In this document: positions 8,854 to 19,500 of the stretch, in pieces
Position numbering within the stretch: position 1 is the stretch's first letter
Layout of the letters: the number at the start of each line of letters is the position of its first letter
Assembly: GCA_020832375.1 (NCBI GenBank)
Contig: JAFIEW010000028.1
Span: 1 to 38,589 of the forward strand
DNA length: 38,589 nt
Reading direction: 5' to 3'
DNA from: Cyclobacteriaceae bacterium
GTDB lineage: Bacteria > Bacteroidota > Bacteroidia > Cytophagales > Cyclobacteriaceae
The notes under the pieces: model-generated
What the model saw: the letters and a program-made list of their open reading frames with translations, nothing else
What the model was told of the DNA's origin: nothing
Databases searched by the model: none
Translations under genes and position numbers: made by a program

Positions 8854-9633
8854 TTACTCAATTTCAATTTCTCCATCAAAAACCTTCAGTCCAGGTCCAA
8901 TGAGATATACGTTTTCAAATCCACCTTCTTTTTTTCGTTGGAATGAGACTTCTAATTGTCCGCCTGGGGTATCCAAACGAACAGGTGACTCAAAACCTTG
9001 ACCCGCTAAAACAAGTGCAACAGCCGTAGCCCCTGTGCCGCAAGATAGGGTTTCGTTTTCCACGCCACGCTCATAAGTACGCATAGCCGCCGAATGATCG
9101 CCTCGCTTCTCTACAAAATTAACGTTAGTACCTCCATTTTCGTAAGCCGAGGAGTAGCGAATTTCGCGACCTATTTTTACTACTTCATGCTTGGCAACGT
9201 CCGCTACTACACAAACATGATGCGGCGAACCCGTATCCAAAAAATAATCCTGCTCACTGGCCAACTGTGGCTCTCCTACATCGGCCATCTTCAGATGAAC
9301 CGTATCCCCTTCACAATGTGCTTCATGCAAGCCATCTATTGCCCTAAAAGTTGTCTTATCGCCGATAATACCAAGACTCCGAGAAAAATTTACCGCGCAC
9401 CTACTACCATTGCCACAGAGACTTTGAGAACCATCTGCATTGAAATAATTGCAGTGGAAGTCGCTCTTATCATCCTTTTCAATTAAAATTAAGCCATCAG
9501 CTCCAATCCCGAACTTCCGATCGCACAATCGCTGTATAACTTTTACCTCATGCGCAGGAAAAGTCCCCTCTCGATTGTCTATCATAATGAAGTCATTTCC
9601 AGTACCTTGATACTTTTGAAACCGTATTTTCAT
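8854..9633 (-). CDS. dapF: Diaminopimelate epimerase
   Basis: A 259-residue enzyme converting LL- to meso-diaminopimelate for lysine and peptidoglycan synthesis. The two catalytic cysteines are present: C73 in CGNGSRC and C198 in SCGTGAT. The substrate-binding GTGNDF motif is near the N-terminus. I start at the ATG at 9633 (MKIRFQKYQGTGNDF) because family members begin there; an in-frame ATG at 9660 would add nine residues of no recognisable value. A good promoter on the - strand at 9959-9989 implies a leader of about 315 nt that contains repeat-derived hairpins. secA follows after 220 nt from stop to its own start region, with only 101 nt between the genes. Confidence 0.95.
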   Translation of the reverse strand: MKIRFQKYQGTGNDFIMIDNREGTFPAHEVKVIQRLCDRKFGIGADGLILIEKDDKSDFHCNYFNADGSQSLCGNGSRCAVNFSRSLGIIGDKTTFRAIDGLHEAHCEGDTVHLKMADVGEPQLASEQDYFLDTGSPHHVCVVADVAKHEVVKIGREIRYSSAYENGGTNVNFVEKRGDHSAAMRTYERGVENETLSCGTGATAVALVLAGQGFESPVRLDTPGGQLEVSFQRKKEGGFENVYLIGPGLKVFDGEIEIE

Positions 9634-9786
9634 ATAGAAAAAGCTATTATTAAAATGCACCTTTCAGTGATTCAGTCCGCTAATCAAATAGCTTTAAACC
9701 TCTCGCTTCAATCGGCATCTATCTTTAAATCAATCAATTTTGCTAGCACTTTACAAATAAATACTTTTTTTAGCTTCGCTTTTTGC

Positions 9787-9946
9787 TTGGAATGAGAACG
9801 CACACAATCAGCATACTATCTATTTGACTTCACTTGCAGCGACCAACCAACGGTATTTTGAAAGCTCGTATTTGATGAAGCTCCGAAAATCTATTCTTGC
9901 CAATAGTGATAGGGTTGGTCGATTACCCCCTCATCTCACGCTAAAA
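9787..9946. repeat. GGGATGAG-family repeat pair with inner stem (dapF leader)
   Basis: TTGGAATGAGAACGC at 9787-9801 and CCCTCATCTCACGCTAAAA at 9928-9946 are two half-sites of the dispersed family in opposite orientation. Between them an exact 8-bp inverted repeat, GACCAACC (9841-9848) and GGTTGGTC (9913-9920), could close a larger hairpin. On the - strand the whole unit lies between the predicted promoter and dapF, so it would be transcribed as leader RNA. Confidence 0.6.
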
Positions 9947-9958
9947 TTAATAATAATA

Positions 9959-9989
9959 CAAAGGTACAACAAAAATACAGAGCCTACAA
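9959..9989 (-). promoter_or_regulatory. Bacteroidota-type promoter, probably for dapF
   Basis: On the - strand, TTG (9987-9989), a 20-nt spacer and TACCTTTG (9959-9966) match the TTG-N17-23-TAnnTTTG consensus very well. The first gene downstream is dapF, about 315 nt away. Confidence 0.65.
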
Positions 9990-10042
9990 TTCAGGTCTTT
10001 TTCAACAAGTGGAGATGAGTTTGACCTTAAAAACTGATCCTG

Positions 10043-10217
10043 TTTAACCCGGACTATGCGATAGGATTCGTTATTAGAGCTGAAAATACAAGAAAATCAA
10101 GTATTTAACGACTAAGGCATAGCACCGCTATGGTGAAGGCGTTAAATGCAGCGAAGCGTTTGATTTTGAAGTGTTTTTAGCTCGGAATAGAAATTCTAAT
10201 GCATATTTAGGGTTTAA
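10043..10217. repeat. Long imperfect palindrome (MITE-like or structured RNA)
   Basis: About 70-bp arms align with each other as imperfect inverted repeats from TTTAACCC/GGGTTTAA at the outside inwards. Exact paired segments include GAGCT (10077-10081) with AGCTC (10179-10183), AAAATCAA (10093-10100) with TTGATTTT (10160-10167), TTTAACG (10104-10110) with CGTTAAA (10140-10146), and the central hairpin CATAGC-acc-GCTATG (10118-10132). No reading frame of note lies in it. It sits between the end of rlmB and the dapF promoter. It could be a non-autonomous mobile element or an RNA; the sequence alone does not decide. Confidence 0.7.
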
Positions 10218-10275
10218 GGTTAATGCCGATAATTTCCCTCACTTGCAATGCTTAAAGCGTTCTCGAAATACCTTT

Positions 10276-11022
10276 TTAACTTCTAGCTTTTGCAGTTTCA
10301 TAAAGTGCTATGGATGCCGCGGCAGACACATTGAGTGAAGCCACCTTACCTTGCATGGGTATCTTAGCCAAGAAATCGGCTTGTTTCAGAAGCTCTGGCG
10401 AAATACCATTCTCCTCACTACCCATAATGAGCGCAATTGGACCACTCAAGTCGAGATCAGCTACATTGGACTCCGCCTTCTCAGTGATGGCGACCACCTT
10501 GAGGCCATTGTTTTGCAGCTCACGCAAGGTGCTTTTTAGTGACTTCTCTCTGCAAATAGGCATATGATGTAGCGCTCCAGCGGAAGTCTTTACCGCATCT
10601 GCCGAAAGACGAGCCTGCTCCTTTTCAGGAATGATAATCCCTGAAACGCCCATGCAATCAGCGGAACGAACTATGGCACCGAAATTACGCACATCGGTAA
10701 TGCGGTCTAATACTAATAAAAATGGATCGCGCGCATCGGCATAGCAGCTGCTAATGACATTGTCGAGTGATGAAAAACTAACACTTGAAAGGAAAGAAAT
10801 GACTCCTTGGTGGTTTTTGCTGTGGTATCTTCTCAGTTTCTCGATTGGCACGGCCTGCATCGGAATCGAATGATCGGCAGCGAGCTGCTTAAGCTCTTTG
10901 ATAAGCTCATTGTCAATCCCTTTTTGAATTAATATTTTGTCTATGTCTTTACCTGCATGAATGGCTTCAATGGCAGATCTTGTACCAAATATATAGTCTT
11001 TTGTAGGTTTACTGAATTCCAT
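10276..11022 (-). CDS. rlmB: 23S rRNA 2'-O-ribose methyltransferase RlmB (SpoU family)
   Basis: A 248-residue SPOUT-class methyltransferase expected to methylate the ribose of G2251 (E. coli numbering) in 23S rRNA with S-adenosylmethionine. An N-terminal substrate-binding domain (FGTRSAIEAIHAG, near residue 13) precedes the three SpoU motifs: NFGAIVRSAD near 112, MGSEENGIS near 200 and SLNVSAAASIALYE near 227. The last two form the trefoil-knot cofactor site. No other gene overlaps or abuts it, and no promoter box of the TAnnTTTG type was found directly upstream. Other SpoU members such as TrmH are possible, but the N-terminal domain and length favour RlmB. Confidence 0.9.
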   Translation of the reverse strand: MEFSKPTKDYIFGTRSAIEAIHAGKDIDKILIQKGIDNELIKELKQLAADHSIPMQAVPIEKLRRYHSKNHQGVISFLSSVSFSSLDNVISSCYADARDPFLLVLDRITDVRNFGAIVRSADCMGVSGIIIPEKEQARLSADAVKTSAGALHHMPICREKSLKSTLRELQNNGLKVVAITEKAESNVADLDLSGPIALIMGSEENGISPELLKQADFLAKIPMQGKVASLNVSAAASIALYETAKARS

Positions 11023-11409
11023 GAATAAACGAATTTTGAATGTATTGCTGGGGTGTCATTAACCAACAGCCTGATAGTATGGATATTTTAAGCCGAAAGT
11101 TACAACCATTTTTTTCAGATTAATGATTGATGATACAATTTATTATGAGGTATACCTTTATACAGCGCTTTTATAATGACGAAATAACCTCAATTGGATG
11201 AAAAGATATATCGAATGCCCATCGTAGACACGCAGAGGTTCTAATTTTCTGACCAAATAAAGTACGCTTTATTACCGAGACTAAAATTTGCTACTTCTGA
11301 TGATGAATCAAATGATAGATTCCATTTCAAACTTGATAGCGTAAAAAGATACATTTGACAGCTCAATAGATCACTACTCTTTTAATTAAGACCTTTTTTG
11401 ATACGAATA
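11023..11409. other. Intergenic region without recognisable features
   Basis: 387 nt between rlmB and the GWxTD gene, both on the - strand. I see only short open frames (under 20 codons), no T-tailed hairpin, no TAnnTTTG box in either orientation and no repeat-family copy. Confidence 0.5.
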
Positions 11410-12651
11410 CTAAGTCCTGACTCTTGCTTTCCTCCAAAGATCAACCATTCTAAACCAGAATCTGTCGTATCTTTTCTCTCTTATAAGAATATAGTGATTA
11501 TCTGAAAAAATATTTCTAGCATGTACGAAGTTAAAGCGAACTTGAGCCATATTGTCCCGCTTTTGATACACCCAAAGCTCGCCTTCTGCATCTCTGTAAA
11601 CTTCATCAGGTCTACCAAAAATCATATAAATCATGCCTTGATCAGCCTTCCAGCCAGGTTTATAAGAACTAAAATAGCGATTCGCATGCGATTGTCTTCT
11701 GTAATAGTTGCTAATAACCTGCTTGGCAACCTCTTCTCTACGGCCAATTTGTATCCAAAATTGGTCTAAAGCTCTTTTTGGATTATCTGAATTGGTGAGT
11801 TCATTAAACTCGCTAGCACTACTGATATACAACAGTGGGTCTACCAATTCCTCAACCCTTCTTACCGTGGGATAGTGCTTTTCTTTAATAAGTAGTGCTT
11901 TGCCCAATACTCCGCTGCTATCTGTTTGAAAAAAGACCATCCCTTGCTGATCAATAGAAAAAAGGTCATCTGCAGAGAGCGTCATCCTTTGGGTAATTTC
12001 AATTTCAGCATCGGTACTACCTGCCTCCTCAACCATGGGTGGACGCGCTGTTTCGAATACTGTAGGATAATAAAAAGCATGAACTGGAAGTTGGCGATTG
12101 TAGAAGTTCACCACTCTAATTTTTTGCTTCATTCCAATATAAGGTTCAAAGATGGGTATATCTTCCTCCTCTCTGAAAAACATAATTTCGGTACGGTCAA
12201 AATCATTAGGTCTTTTTATTGGAATGTCAAAAGCATAATCTAAGCCAGAACTCTTATTTTGTATACTTACTACCACGAGTTCGGGTAGCTTTGCTCCTAA
12301 ATCTTCTGTAAAAGAAAAAAAATACGTATTCCCCTCTTGCTTAATTAATTCTTCTTTCCCGAATTCAATCCTTTTTAAACTTTTCTTAGAGCTATACTTT
12401 TCGTTGACCATATAATTAAGTCGATAGTCACTAAAAAGATCTTGAGTTTCGTCCATCATGGTGATACGGATAAAAAAATCACCTATACCACCGAGTAGTG
12501 CATACTGGTGGTTAAATTGAATTTCAGCACTTGGGTCGTAACGATAGCGGGAATTGTTTTTACTGTAATCACTAGCAAACAAAGACCCGAACAGAAAAAA
12601 AGTAATACAGAAAAAAAAGATCGTCCTCATTGTTTTAAATCTATCAACCAT
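11410..12651 (-). CDS. GWxTD domain-containing exported protein
   Basis: A 413-residue protein starting with a hydrophobic signal peptide (MRTIFFFCITFFLFGSLFA), probably cleaved before SDYS, so it acts outside the cytoplasm. The C-terminal third holds the GWxTD domain seen in Bacteroidota and Acidobacteria: KPGWKADQGMIYMIFGRPDE, then GELWVYQKR. The signature threonine is alanine here (GWKAD). The domain's function is unknown. The start at 12651 is used, but the ATG at 12630 places the start directly at the signal peptide and is equally likely. The gene lies 300 nt beyond the CHAT gene's terminator, so it is a separate unit. Confidence 0.87.
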   Translation of the reverse strand: MVDRFKTMRTIFFFCITFFLFGSLFASDYSKNNSRYRYDPSAEIQFNHQYALLGGIGDFFIRITMMDETQDLFSDYRLNYMVNEKYSSKKSLKRIEFGKEELIKQEGNTYFFSFTEDLGAKLPELVVVSIQNKSSGLDYAFDIPIKRPNDFDRTEIMFFREEEDIPIFEPYIGMKQKIRVVNFYNRQLPVHAFYYPTVFETARPPMVEEAGSTDAEIEITQRMTLSADDLFSIDQQGMVFFQTDSSGVLGKALLIKEKHYPTVRRVEELVDPLLYISSASEFNELTNSDNPKRALDQFWIQIGRREEVAKQVISNYYRRQSHANRYFSSYKPGWKADQGMIYMIFGRPDEVYRDAEGELWVYQKRDNMAQVRFNFVHARNIFSDNHYILIREKRYDRFWFRMVDLWRKARVRT

Positions 12652-12960
12652 TTTATTTCAATTTACGATCAACTTCAAAAGTCATCTAAAATGCTTTACT
12701 TAAAATCTAACTTGCACAAAAACCTTATTGACATAACAATCATAGAGGATAAAAACTCATCAAAGCTTTACATGACGAAGCATTCACCCCAATAAACTGA
12801 CAATGAAGATTTTATATAACTTTCAAACGAATGACAGCAAGAGTTGTTAAATGGAGGCATTAAAGTAGTAATTATCCGTGATCTAATGAAAATATCACTT
12901 ATATAAAAAAGTACTATTTCTAAAACTTCGTAGTGATTATCAGTACAATGATCGAAAACA
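12652..12960. other. Intergenic region upstream of the GWxTD gene
   Basis: About 310 nt of AT-rich DNA. An open frame on + enters from the antisense of the GWxTD gene and is not credible. No exact TAnnTTTG box was found on the - strand. Nothing else is recognised. Confidence 0.45.
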
Positions 12961-13001
12961 AAAAAACCGAATGAAATGGACGAGCCAAAACATTCGGGTT
13001 T
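12961..13001 (-). terminator. Rho-independent terminator of the CHAT protease gene
   Basis: On the - strand, AACCCGAATG pairs with CATTCGGTT (12967-12973 with 12991-12997 on +, 17-nt loop) and is followed by a run of seven T. It lies about 125 nt past the CHAT gene stop. Confidence 0.75.
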
Positions 13002-13126
13002 ATGAATACCAGCTTGTATAAAATTTGGTAAACTGAGATGAAATCTATCAGTCTTTAGTTTTCAAAACATAAGTCTAGGATTAACGCACACGGGGACTAT
13101 CGCATACCTTGCAAAACCAATATTTA

Positions 13127-16100
13127 TTAATTAGGATCACCCACTAGTACAAAAGCGCCCCAATAAAAAGGTTCTGGGTATTCTTCTTTCAGCTCCATTT
13201 GAGCCTTTCTGAAAGCCTCGCTCTTAGACCCACTAGATAGCCAATTTTCGTAAAAGCCTGTCATCAATTTTTGTGTTGCCGCATCATCTACTGCCCATAA
13301 ACTCATGATTAAGCTTTTGGCACCTGCCACCAAAAATGCTCGCTGCAACCCATAAACTCCTTCGCCATTACTAATTTGACCAAGCCCTGTTTCACAAGCA
13401 GAAAGCACTACCAACTCCGTACCTTCAAGGTCCATATTCATCGCTTCATAGGCCGTTAAAACGCCGTCTTGCTGCACTTGACTAGCATCCATCTGTAATA
13501 AATTATTAGCTCCTGCCATAATCAAACCAGCTCTAAATAATGGATTTTGCACTTGGTTTTCTCTATCGTCCAAATCAACTTCATCATTTTCCATGAAAAA
13601 ACCATGAGTGGCTATATGCAAAGTATGAGGTCTTTTCACTTCTTTTACAGCCTCTTCTACAGCATCATTATGCAGTATCTTTTCATATTGATTACCTTGT
13701 TGCCCATATAAGGCAGCTATCTTTTCCACCTCTTCTTTAGTACCTGGAAGCATTACCATCAATTCATTTCCTCTCAAATGACGCTGAAGACTACCCCTAA
13801 GACTTCTGTCCATCCCTCTACTTCTGACGGTAGATGCAATGTCGGCAGCAAAAGCTTGCTGATCAGCATCACTCAATTGGTCGGCACCTAAATCATAATT
13901 CGGAAAGCCAAATAAATAAGCCTTTCCACCTGTCTGATTTTGAGGCTGATTACTAGTTGATGCTAAAAGATCTTTGGTGTTCGTCACCAAATTCAAATCT
14001 ACTTCATTCAAAAGATAATCATTGGTTTGAGGATTTCTAAGTGTATTTAGACTGATTTGGTTGTAGACGCCATCAGGTGAGAAGTATACTCTCTCGATAC
14101 CCTGTAACTTTTCAGCTATTGGCTTCCAATAGGTATCATAACTAAAATCTTCATCTACTTTAAATCGAATACCATTACGGTAATTTTTAAGAAACTTACC
14201 TTCTAAGTCTTCACCATTAGACAAGTGCACAATTTCTGGATAGTCTTGGGTATCTTTTTTTACAATGAGCGCTGCATAACTTACATTACCACTAAAACTA
14301 CCGCCTGATTTAGGATCATATTGGCGGAACCGGATGATTTCTATCGCAGCCTCTCCAGCCTTAAGCTTGGACTGTACATCACGCCACGTCTTTTGCTTTG
14401 CTGAATACGTACCTGCAAAAGCACTAGACTTACGGTTAAGCTCTTTCTCAAGCTCATTAGAAGTTTGCATAAGAGCTGACACATCAATCCCCAATTCTTC
14501 CCTTTCTTCCTCTCTTAGCGCAAGAGCTCTAGCTAGTTTTTCTTTTGTAGCCAACCAATTTTGATACTGCTGGATTAGCTCTTCATCCCCACTATTCATT
14601 ATGCTTTCTCTCACTTTTGAGCTAGCATACATGATAATAGCTTTAGTATTGAGCTGAAAGTCATACATATCTGCGGTGATCTCAGGCGCTTCTCGTAATT
14701 GGTTTACAGCAAAAGAATTAAATATCTCGAAGGTAATCTTGATTTTGTTATTGTAGAACTTAGCCTTTTCATGCTCGCTCATGGTAGGGAAAAAAGTATT
14801 GATTTGCTCAAAATAATTATTAAAAGTAGCATCAAAAGCTTTACGTGCCTCCACAGAATTACCTAGAGCCCATTGTTTAGAGGAAATACGCTCCATTGAC
14901 TCGCCATATCTAGGATGATGAGTACCCAAACCTTTTTCCCTAATCTTTAATGCATCTACAAAATATGTAAGCGCCCTAGGGTCATTCTGATGATAATAGA
15001 CCCTACCTAAGTTATGCTTTGCAAGGGCATAATCTAGGCTATTTTCTCCTTTCAGTTCCTTGAAAATATCTAGTGCTCTTTGATAACTTTCATGAGCTTT
15101 ATCAATCTCACCTAACCTCAGATAAGCCATGCTGATATTGTTTAGGTCATAGGCATATTCTAAACTATTTTCAGGTAATTGAGCTAGCAAATCATTTAAT
15201 TGCTTGATTCCAGCGTCAAATTGCTGATCTAAGATAAGTGCAGCTGAAAGATTGGAAACAGTAAGTTGATAAATTGGAAGTGTTTGATAAGACTCTAAAG
15301 ACTCGAGGTACTCTAGCGTCGAAGAAAGTGTTTGAATTGCTTCATCGTAGCGAGCAAGATTTGTATAGGTACTCCCAAGATTATTTTGAATAGCATGATA
15401 TTCCAATGACTCTTCCATACCTTGATCCTCCATGAGGCGTGCTATTTTAAGGTAAATTTCTTCTGCATCCGGAAATCGACCTTTCGGTAAATAAACCTTG
15501 GCTAAATTAGCTAATGCGGCTAAATACCTGATACCTAACTCACCATCTTGTTCTTTTGCCGCTTGAAGTGCTTTTAACGCATTTTCCTCAGCACGTGAAA
15601 ACTGGCCTAAGCTAAGATGAAACTCGGACTTATAAGACAATACGGGAATAAAATAAGGACTATCATTTGTAACTTCAGCTACTAAGTCACCAAAAGATGA
15701 CTCCGCTTTATCATATTGGTTGGTAAGGGTGTAGAGGTTTGCTAACTCTAATTTAGCTCCAATTAAGATATCAGGGTTTACATTTTCCTTCTTTTCTTGT
15801 AAAGGTATCGCCATTTCAAAAAATTTCACCGCTTGACCATAATTCATGGCATCTAAATGTGCATATGCCATATTATTAAGAAGTCCAGCATACTCAGAAT
15901 GATCCTTACTATGGACTTCCTTGAAAATTTCAAGTTCTTGCTGATAATATTTCAAGGCTTCCTCATATTTACCCAGTGAAGTAAAAGCGGCTCCTAAATA
16001 CATATTAGCCATTAAGCCTGTGCTATCATTCAGATGAAAATAAGGTGACAGTTGTTCTTCCATTTTTACAAGCTCTTCAAATTCTTCAAGCTCATACAAG

Positions 16101-16207
16101 GATGCTGCCTTTTTCAAAACTGAGGTATCTTGGCCGATTGACGAAGTGCTACTTAAAAGAAACAGGGTAATTGATAAAAACCATATTTTAGGTAAAAGAG
16201 TATGCAT
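13127..16207 (-). CDS. Secreted TPR-CHAT protein (putative caspase-like protease)
   Basis: A 1,026-residue protein. An N-terminal signal peptide (WFLSITLFLLSSTSS, then IGQ) indicates export. Residues from about 30 to 470 form a long series of tetratricopeptide repeats, with helical pairs such as YEEALKYYQQELEIFKE and YDEAIQTLSSTLEYLE. A coiled-coil-like stretch follows (about 500-620). The C-terminal third is a CHAT domain, related to caspases and separase. The catalytic pair is intact: H868 in HIATHGFF and C938 in LSACETGLG, 70 residues apart. The last residues, EPFYWGAFVLVGDPN, are the usual end of the fold. The substrate is unknown. It is divergent from the T9SS cargo gene across a 368-nt gap. 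A single leading promoter box was not found; the terminator lies at 12961-13001. Confidence 0.93.
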   Translation of the reverse strand: MHTLLPKIWFLSITLFLLSSTSSIGQDTSVLKKAASLYELEEFEELVKMEEQLSPYFHLNDSTGLMANMYLGAAFTSLGKYEEALKYYQQELEIFKEVHSKDHSEYAGLLNNMAYAHLDAMNYGQAVKFFEMAIPLQEKKENVNPDILIGAKLELANLYTLTNQYDKAESSFGDLVAEVTNDSPYFIPVLSYKSEFHLSLGQFSRAEENALKALQAAKEQDGELGIRYLAALANLAKVYLPKGRFPDAEEIYLKIARLMEDQGMEESLEYHAIQNNLGSTYTNLARYDEAIQTLSSTLEYLESLESYQTLPIYQLTVSNLSAALILDQQFDAGIKQLNDLLAQLPENSLEYAYDLNNISMAYLRLGEIDKAHESYQRALDIFKELKGENSLDYALAKHNLGRVYYHQNDPRALTYFVDALKIREKGLGTHHPRYGESMERISSKQWALGNSVEARKAFDATFNNYFEQINTFFPTMSEHEKAKFYNNKIKITFEIFNSFAVNQLREAPEITADMYDFQLNTKAIIMYASSKVRESIMNSGDEELIQQYQNWLATKEKLARALALREEEREELGIDVSALMQTSNELEKELNRKSSAFAGTYSAKQKTWRDVQSKLKAGEAAIEIIRFRQYDPKSGGSFSGNVSYAALIVKKDTQDYPEIVHLSNGEDLEGKFLKNYRNGIRFKVDEDFSYDTYWKPIAEKLQGIERVYFSPDGVYNQISLNTLRNPQTNDYLLNEVDLNLVTNTKDLLASTSNQPQNQTGGKAYLFGFPNYDLGADQLSDADQQAFAADIASTVRSRGMDRSLRGSLQRHLRGNELMVMLPGTKEEVEKIAALYGQQGNQYEKILHNDAVEEAVKEVKRPHTLHIATHGFFMENDEVDLDDRENQVQNPLFRAGLIMAGANNLLQMDASQVQQDGVLTAYEAMNMDLEGTELVVLSACETGLGQISNGEGVYGLQRAFLVAGAKSLIMSLWAVDDAATQKLMTGFYENWLSSGSKSEAFRKAQMELKEEYPEPFYWGAFVLVGDPN

Positions 16208-16575
16208 AGCAATGTATATTAATATTTTAATAAATCACGGATCTATAAGACGATAGGGTTTATAATAATCCAGTCCGACTAAAAGGATTTAGTACAAATT
16301 TTAAACCGAAAATTCTAATTTAAGATTTTTTACTCAAAATTTTTAGAAAAAACATTTTGAGTGTGCCACAAGGTTGATAAGATCAAGACTTAGTTAATAA
16401 AACTGTTAGTGGCATAGAACTTGTATAATCAAATGCAATTAATTCGTTAAAAAATACTAAATTTGAGACCAACAAACGAGCACCACGGATGATCCACATT
16501 ATGACAAATACTTACTCAAAAAACACAGGATCCAGAGCTTGCAAATAATAACCCTATGATAAATATTGACAAAAG
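16208..16575. other. Divergent intergenic region between CHAT protease and T9SS cargo genes
   Basis: 368 nt that must contain the promoters of both genes. Only one consensus box stands out, for the + strand at 16458-16465. The sequence is very AT-rich and I saw no clear palindromic operator. The sequences ACTCAAAATTTTTAG and AAAACATTTTGAGTG (16333-16362) form a loose inverted repeat (CTCAAAA/TTTTGAG). Confidence 0.5.
16458..16465 (+). promoter_or_regulatory. -7 box for the T9SS cargo gene
   Basis: TAAATTTG matches TAnnTTTG. No TTG lies at the usual 17-23 nt upstream, so only the -7 element is supported. The expected leader is about 100 nt. Confidence 0.45.
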
Positions 16576-19500
16576 ATGAAAACTACAAACTACTTAAGAT
16601 GGCTTAGAGCCATGCTTCTATTAATACTAGGAACTATCCTACTGCCCTCGGCTCATGCTCAGATTGCTTCTAATTTGAGGATAGTCAAGGTAGTTAGTAC
16701 GGGAAGCGAAAATGAATTGAATTTATTTAGCCTTTGTGAGGAAAATGTTCTTACGTTTTCTGAAGTCACCTTAACTTTAGAAAATATTGGCTCAGGCGAT
16801 ATTTCTGTCAATGAGCCTATGATTGGCGTTATATTACAAGTGATTGATCGTTCTAGTGGTGATGTACTTGGTTCATCAAACTTTAGTTTTGACGACCCCT
16901 TGTTTGCAATTCTCGAAGGAGAACAGCTAGACTTTCTTTTTACAGGAGTCCCTTCTAATTTTCCATTAGGTAATTTAGAATTTAGATACACCATCTTGGG
17001 TGAAAGTGCATCTGAAAGTGAGCCCTTCAGTATTTTTCGAAACTTTTTTGATTCAAACAATCTAAATGATGCATTTGACTTTTTCCAAGCAAATCCATTT
17101 TATGAAAATTTTGCAACAATCAATGACGCCCTTTTTGACCTTACTTCAGAAAACTGGCATTTCTTAGGTAATCATGGGGATATATCGATTACAAACAATG
17201 GTCACTTAGGTACACAGGCCTTATCAGTTACTTTACCTGCTGAAACAGGCCGTGCGTTTATTGTTTTGCCCAACGGATTTTTTGATGGAACAACCGGAAT
17301 GGATCTTATTTTCAAAGCGTCAGTGGTAAATGCAATTGACCAAAGTGTTGCTAACTCGCCTGATGATTTTAATTTAGTAGCTGCGCGACTACCTATATGT
17401 AGCGTGAACGAATTTGAATTTTTCCAAACTGAGGTTAATACTGAAATACATCCCCTTCAGCAACTGAGCAGTCCCGATGAGTTCAATCAAAACTTTTCGT
17501 TTTACATTTTTGATGATCTATCGATTCTTGGTGAGCAAGATGTATTTAGAATTGAAATCGAAAATTTTAGTCCGAACGACTTAACATTTACTTTCGATGA
17601 TATCGCTTTAGTACCCAAAAACGAGCCTTTATTAAAGCCTGCAGCTCCCTTCGGTACCACAGGGTTTGAGACGGCTAGAGCGACACTACCAGTAATTCAA
17701 GAAAGCCTATTAACAGCGTTTAACGATTTAGCATCACCTGTTTATTTGGAAGCTAAATATTTGGTCGGCGGGGAAGTCATAGAAGAGCTTTACGAGTTAA
17801 GCGATTTTTTAGATTTCGAACCTTTAGGCTTTTTTGGTAGACAACCACAATTTTCTTCTTTTGAAACCCCCGCTTATTTCTTTGAAGACTTCTATGCAGA
17901 ATTTACAGTTTTAGCCAATTCAAATAGTTTTGCTGGATCTGGAAGCCCTCTGTTTTTAGAGGAACATCGATTAGTGGGTAATTTTAACGGTCTAGGTTCT
18001 AACGTATCTACTTATGATTTTATCGGAACGATCAATGAGGGGAAATATCCACCCCTTAGCAATATAACAGTACATATGCCAAGTCTTTCTAATGGCTTCT
18101 TAGAATCCGAAAATGATGGCTTTAGCTTCGGCACTAATCCATCCCTACTCACTGACATCAACGAGCCATTTGTCAGATTAAGAACAGGACTTGATTTTCC
18201 TTTGCAGCACAGACTGAAGACTTCGGCTATCAATGGTACTCAGCAAGATAATGTAAATATCAAATTTACTATTAGAGAAGCAAATGGACCGAATTCATTA
18301 GGCCCAGATGATTTTTTACCAACAGATAACATTGAGATATTTTTAAATACCGGCTCAGACCTATACACTGCTTCCATCTTGGACCTTTCCGAGACACCCC
18401 CATCAGCAGATGATATTTATGATATTAATTTTAATATCGATAATGTGCTAAGCCAAACGGAAGGTTTTTTTCCTGGCGATGGTAATTATCACATAGAGAT
18501 AAGAGTTAACTCATCAGGCAGTGAGTTCGATGTATATATTCTTGATATCGCATTTGAAGATGGATGCGAGCCAATACTTATAGATGAAAATGATATTACC
18601 GTTGAGGGTACTTTCTTTCCAGGAGAAACGCTGACTTTTTCATTTCCTCCGATAGATGAACCCGGAATAACCTACATCATCGATGCTATTTATTTAGAAG
18701 AAAATGCTGAAGGAGAATTAGTACTAGGAGATCTCCTTTTGTCTGATGAGGGAGAGCCTATCTTTTTTGAAAGTGAAACACCACAATTTTCTATAGTCTT
18801 ACCCTCAAGTCTTGATTCATTCACTTTCCCAATCGGCATTGCTATTGGGGTAGAGATAGAAGGTTGTAGCATAATTTCAGACCCTGGTTTTGGAGGCGGA
18901 CAAGGAGAACCAGGTTTTGGTGAGCCAATAATTTTCGATCCAACGGTAGAAAATTTCCCCGCCACTTTTATTATTTTTAATGGTTTTGATATAGAAGAGC
19001 CCAATCAGCCAGGAGAAATTGAAGGTCCTACAGCTTTATTTCAAGGTGATGAAGGTATTACCTTTAGGGTACCTGAGCAAGATTTTGTTGACGATTTTAT
19101 TTGGGAAGTAAGTGATGGCATTGAGCTTGTAACTCCTCCTGATGGTTCTGATTCGATAACAGTAAACATCGCGGTAGATGCTGTATTCCCGCTAGAAGTT
19201 AGTGTTCGAGCGGAAAATATTTTTGGTCCTTCGGAAGCTAGAACCTTTACTATTAATAGCATTTGTTTTGAAGACAGGGAGATAACCCGAGAAATTGAAG
19301 GCCCTACTGTTTTACCCATCGGAGCTCGCGATGTAGTCTTCAGAATAGATCCTATTGAAGATGCTGAAGAATATGTGTGGCGAATAGAAGATAGCGGTAG
19401 CTTGTTTTTAGAAGAGTTACTACCCAACAACGCTATAGAAATAGATATTCCTACTTCTTTTGTTTTCCCACTTACGCTCACCGTTACACCTACCAACCGT

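Noticed and set aside
9094-9486. 130-codon open frame on + opposite dapF
   Set aside because: dapF has both catalytic cysteines and full length on the other strand; the + frame has no recognisable domain.
16659-17060. 133-codon open frame on - inside the T9SS cargo gene
   Set aside because: Antisense shadow overlapping the signal peptide and first domain of the real gene; no motif of its own.
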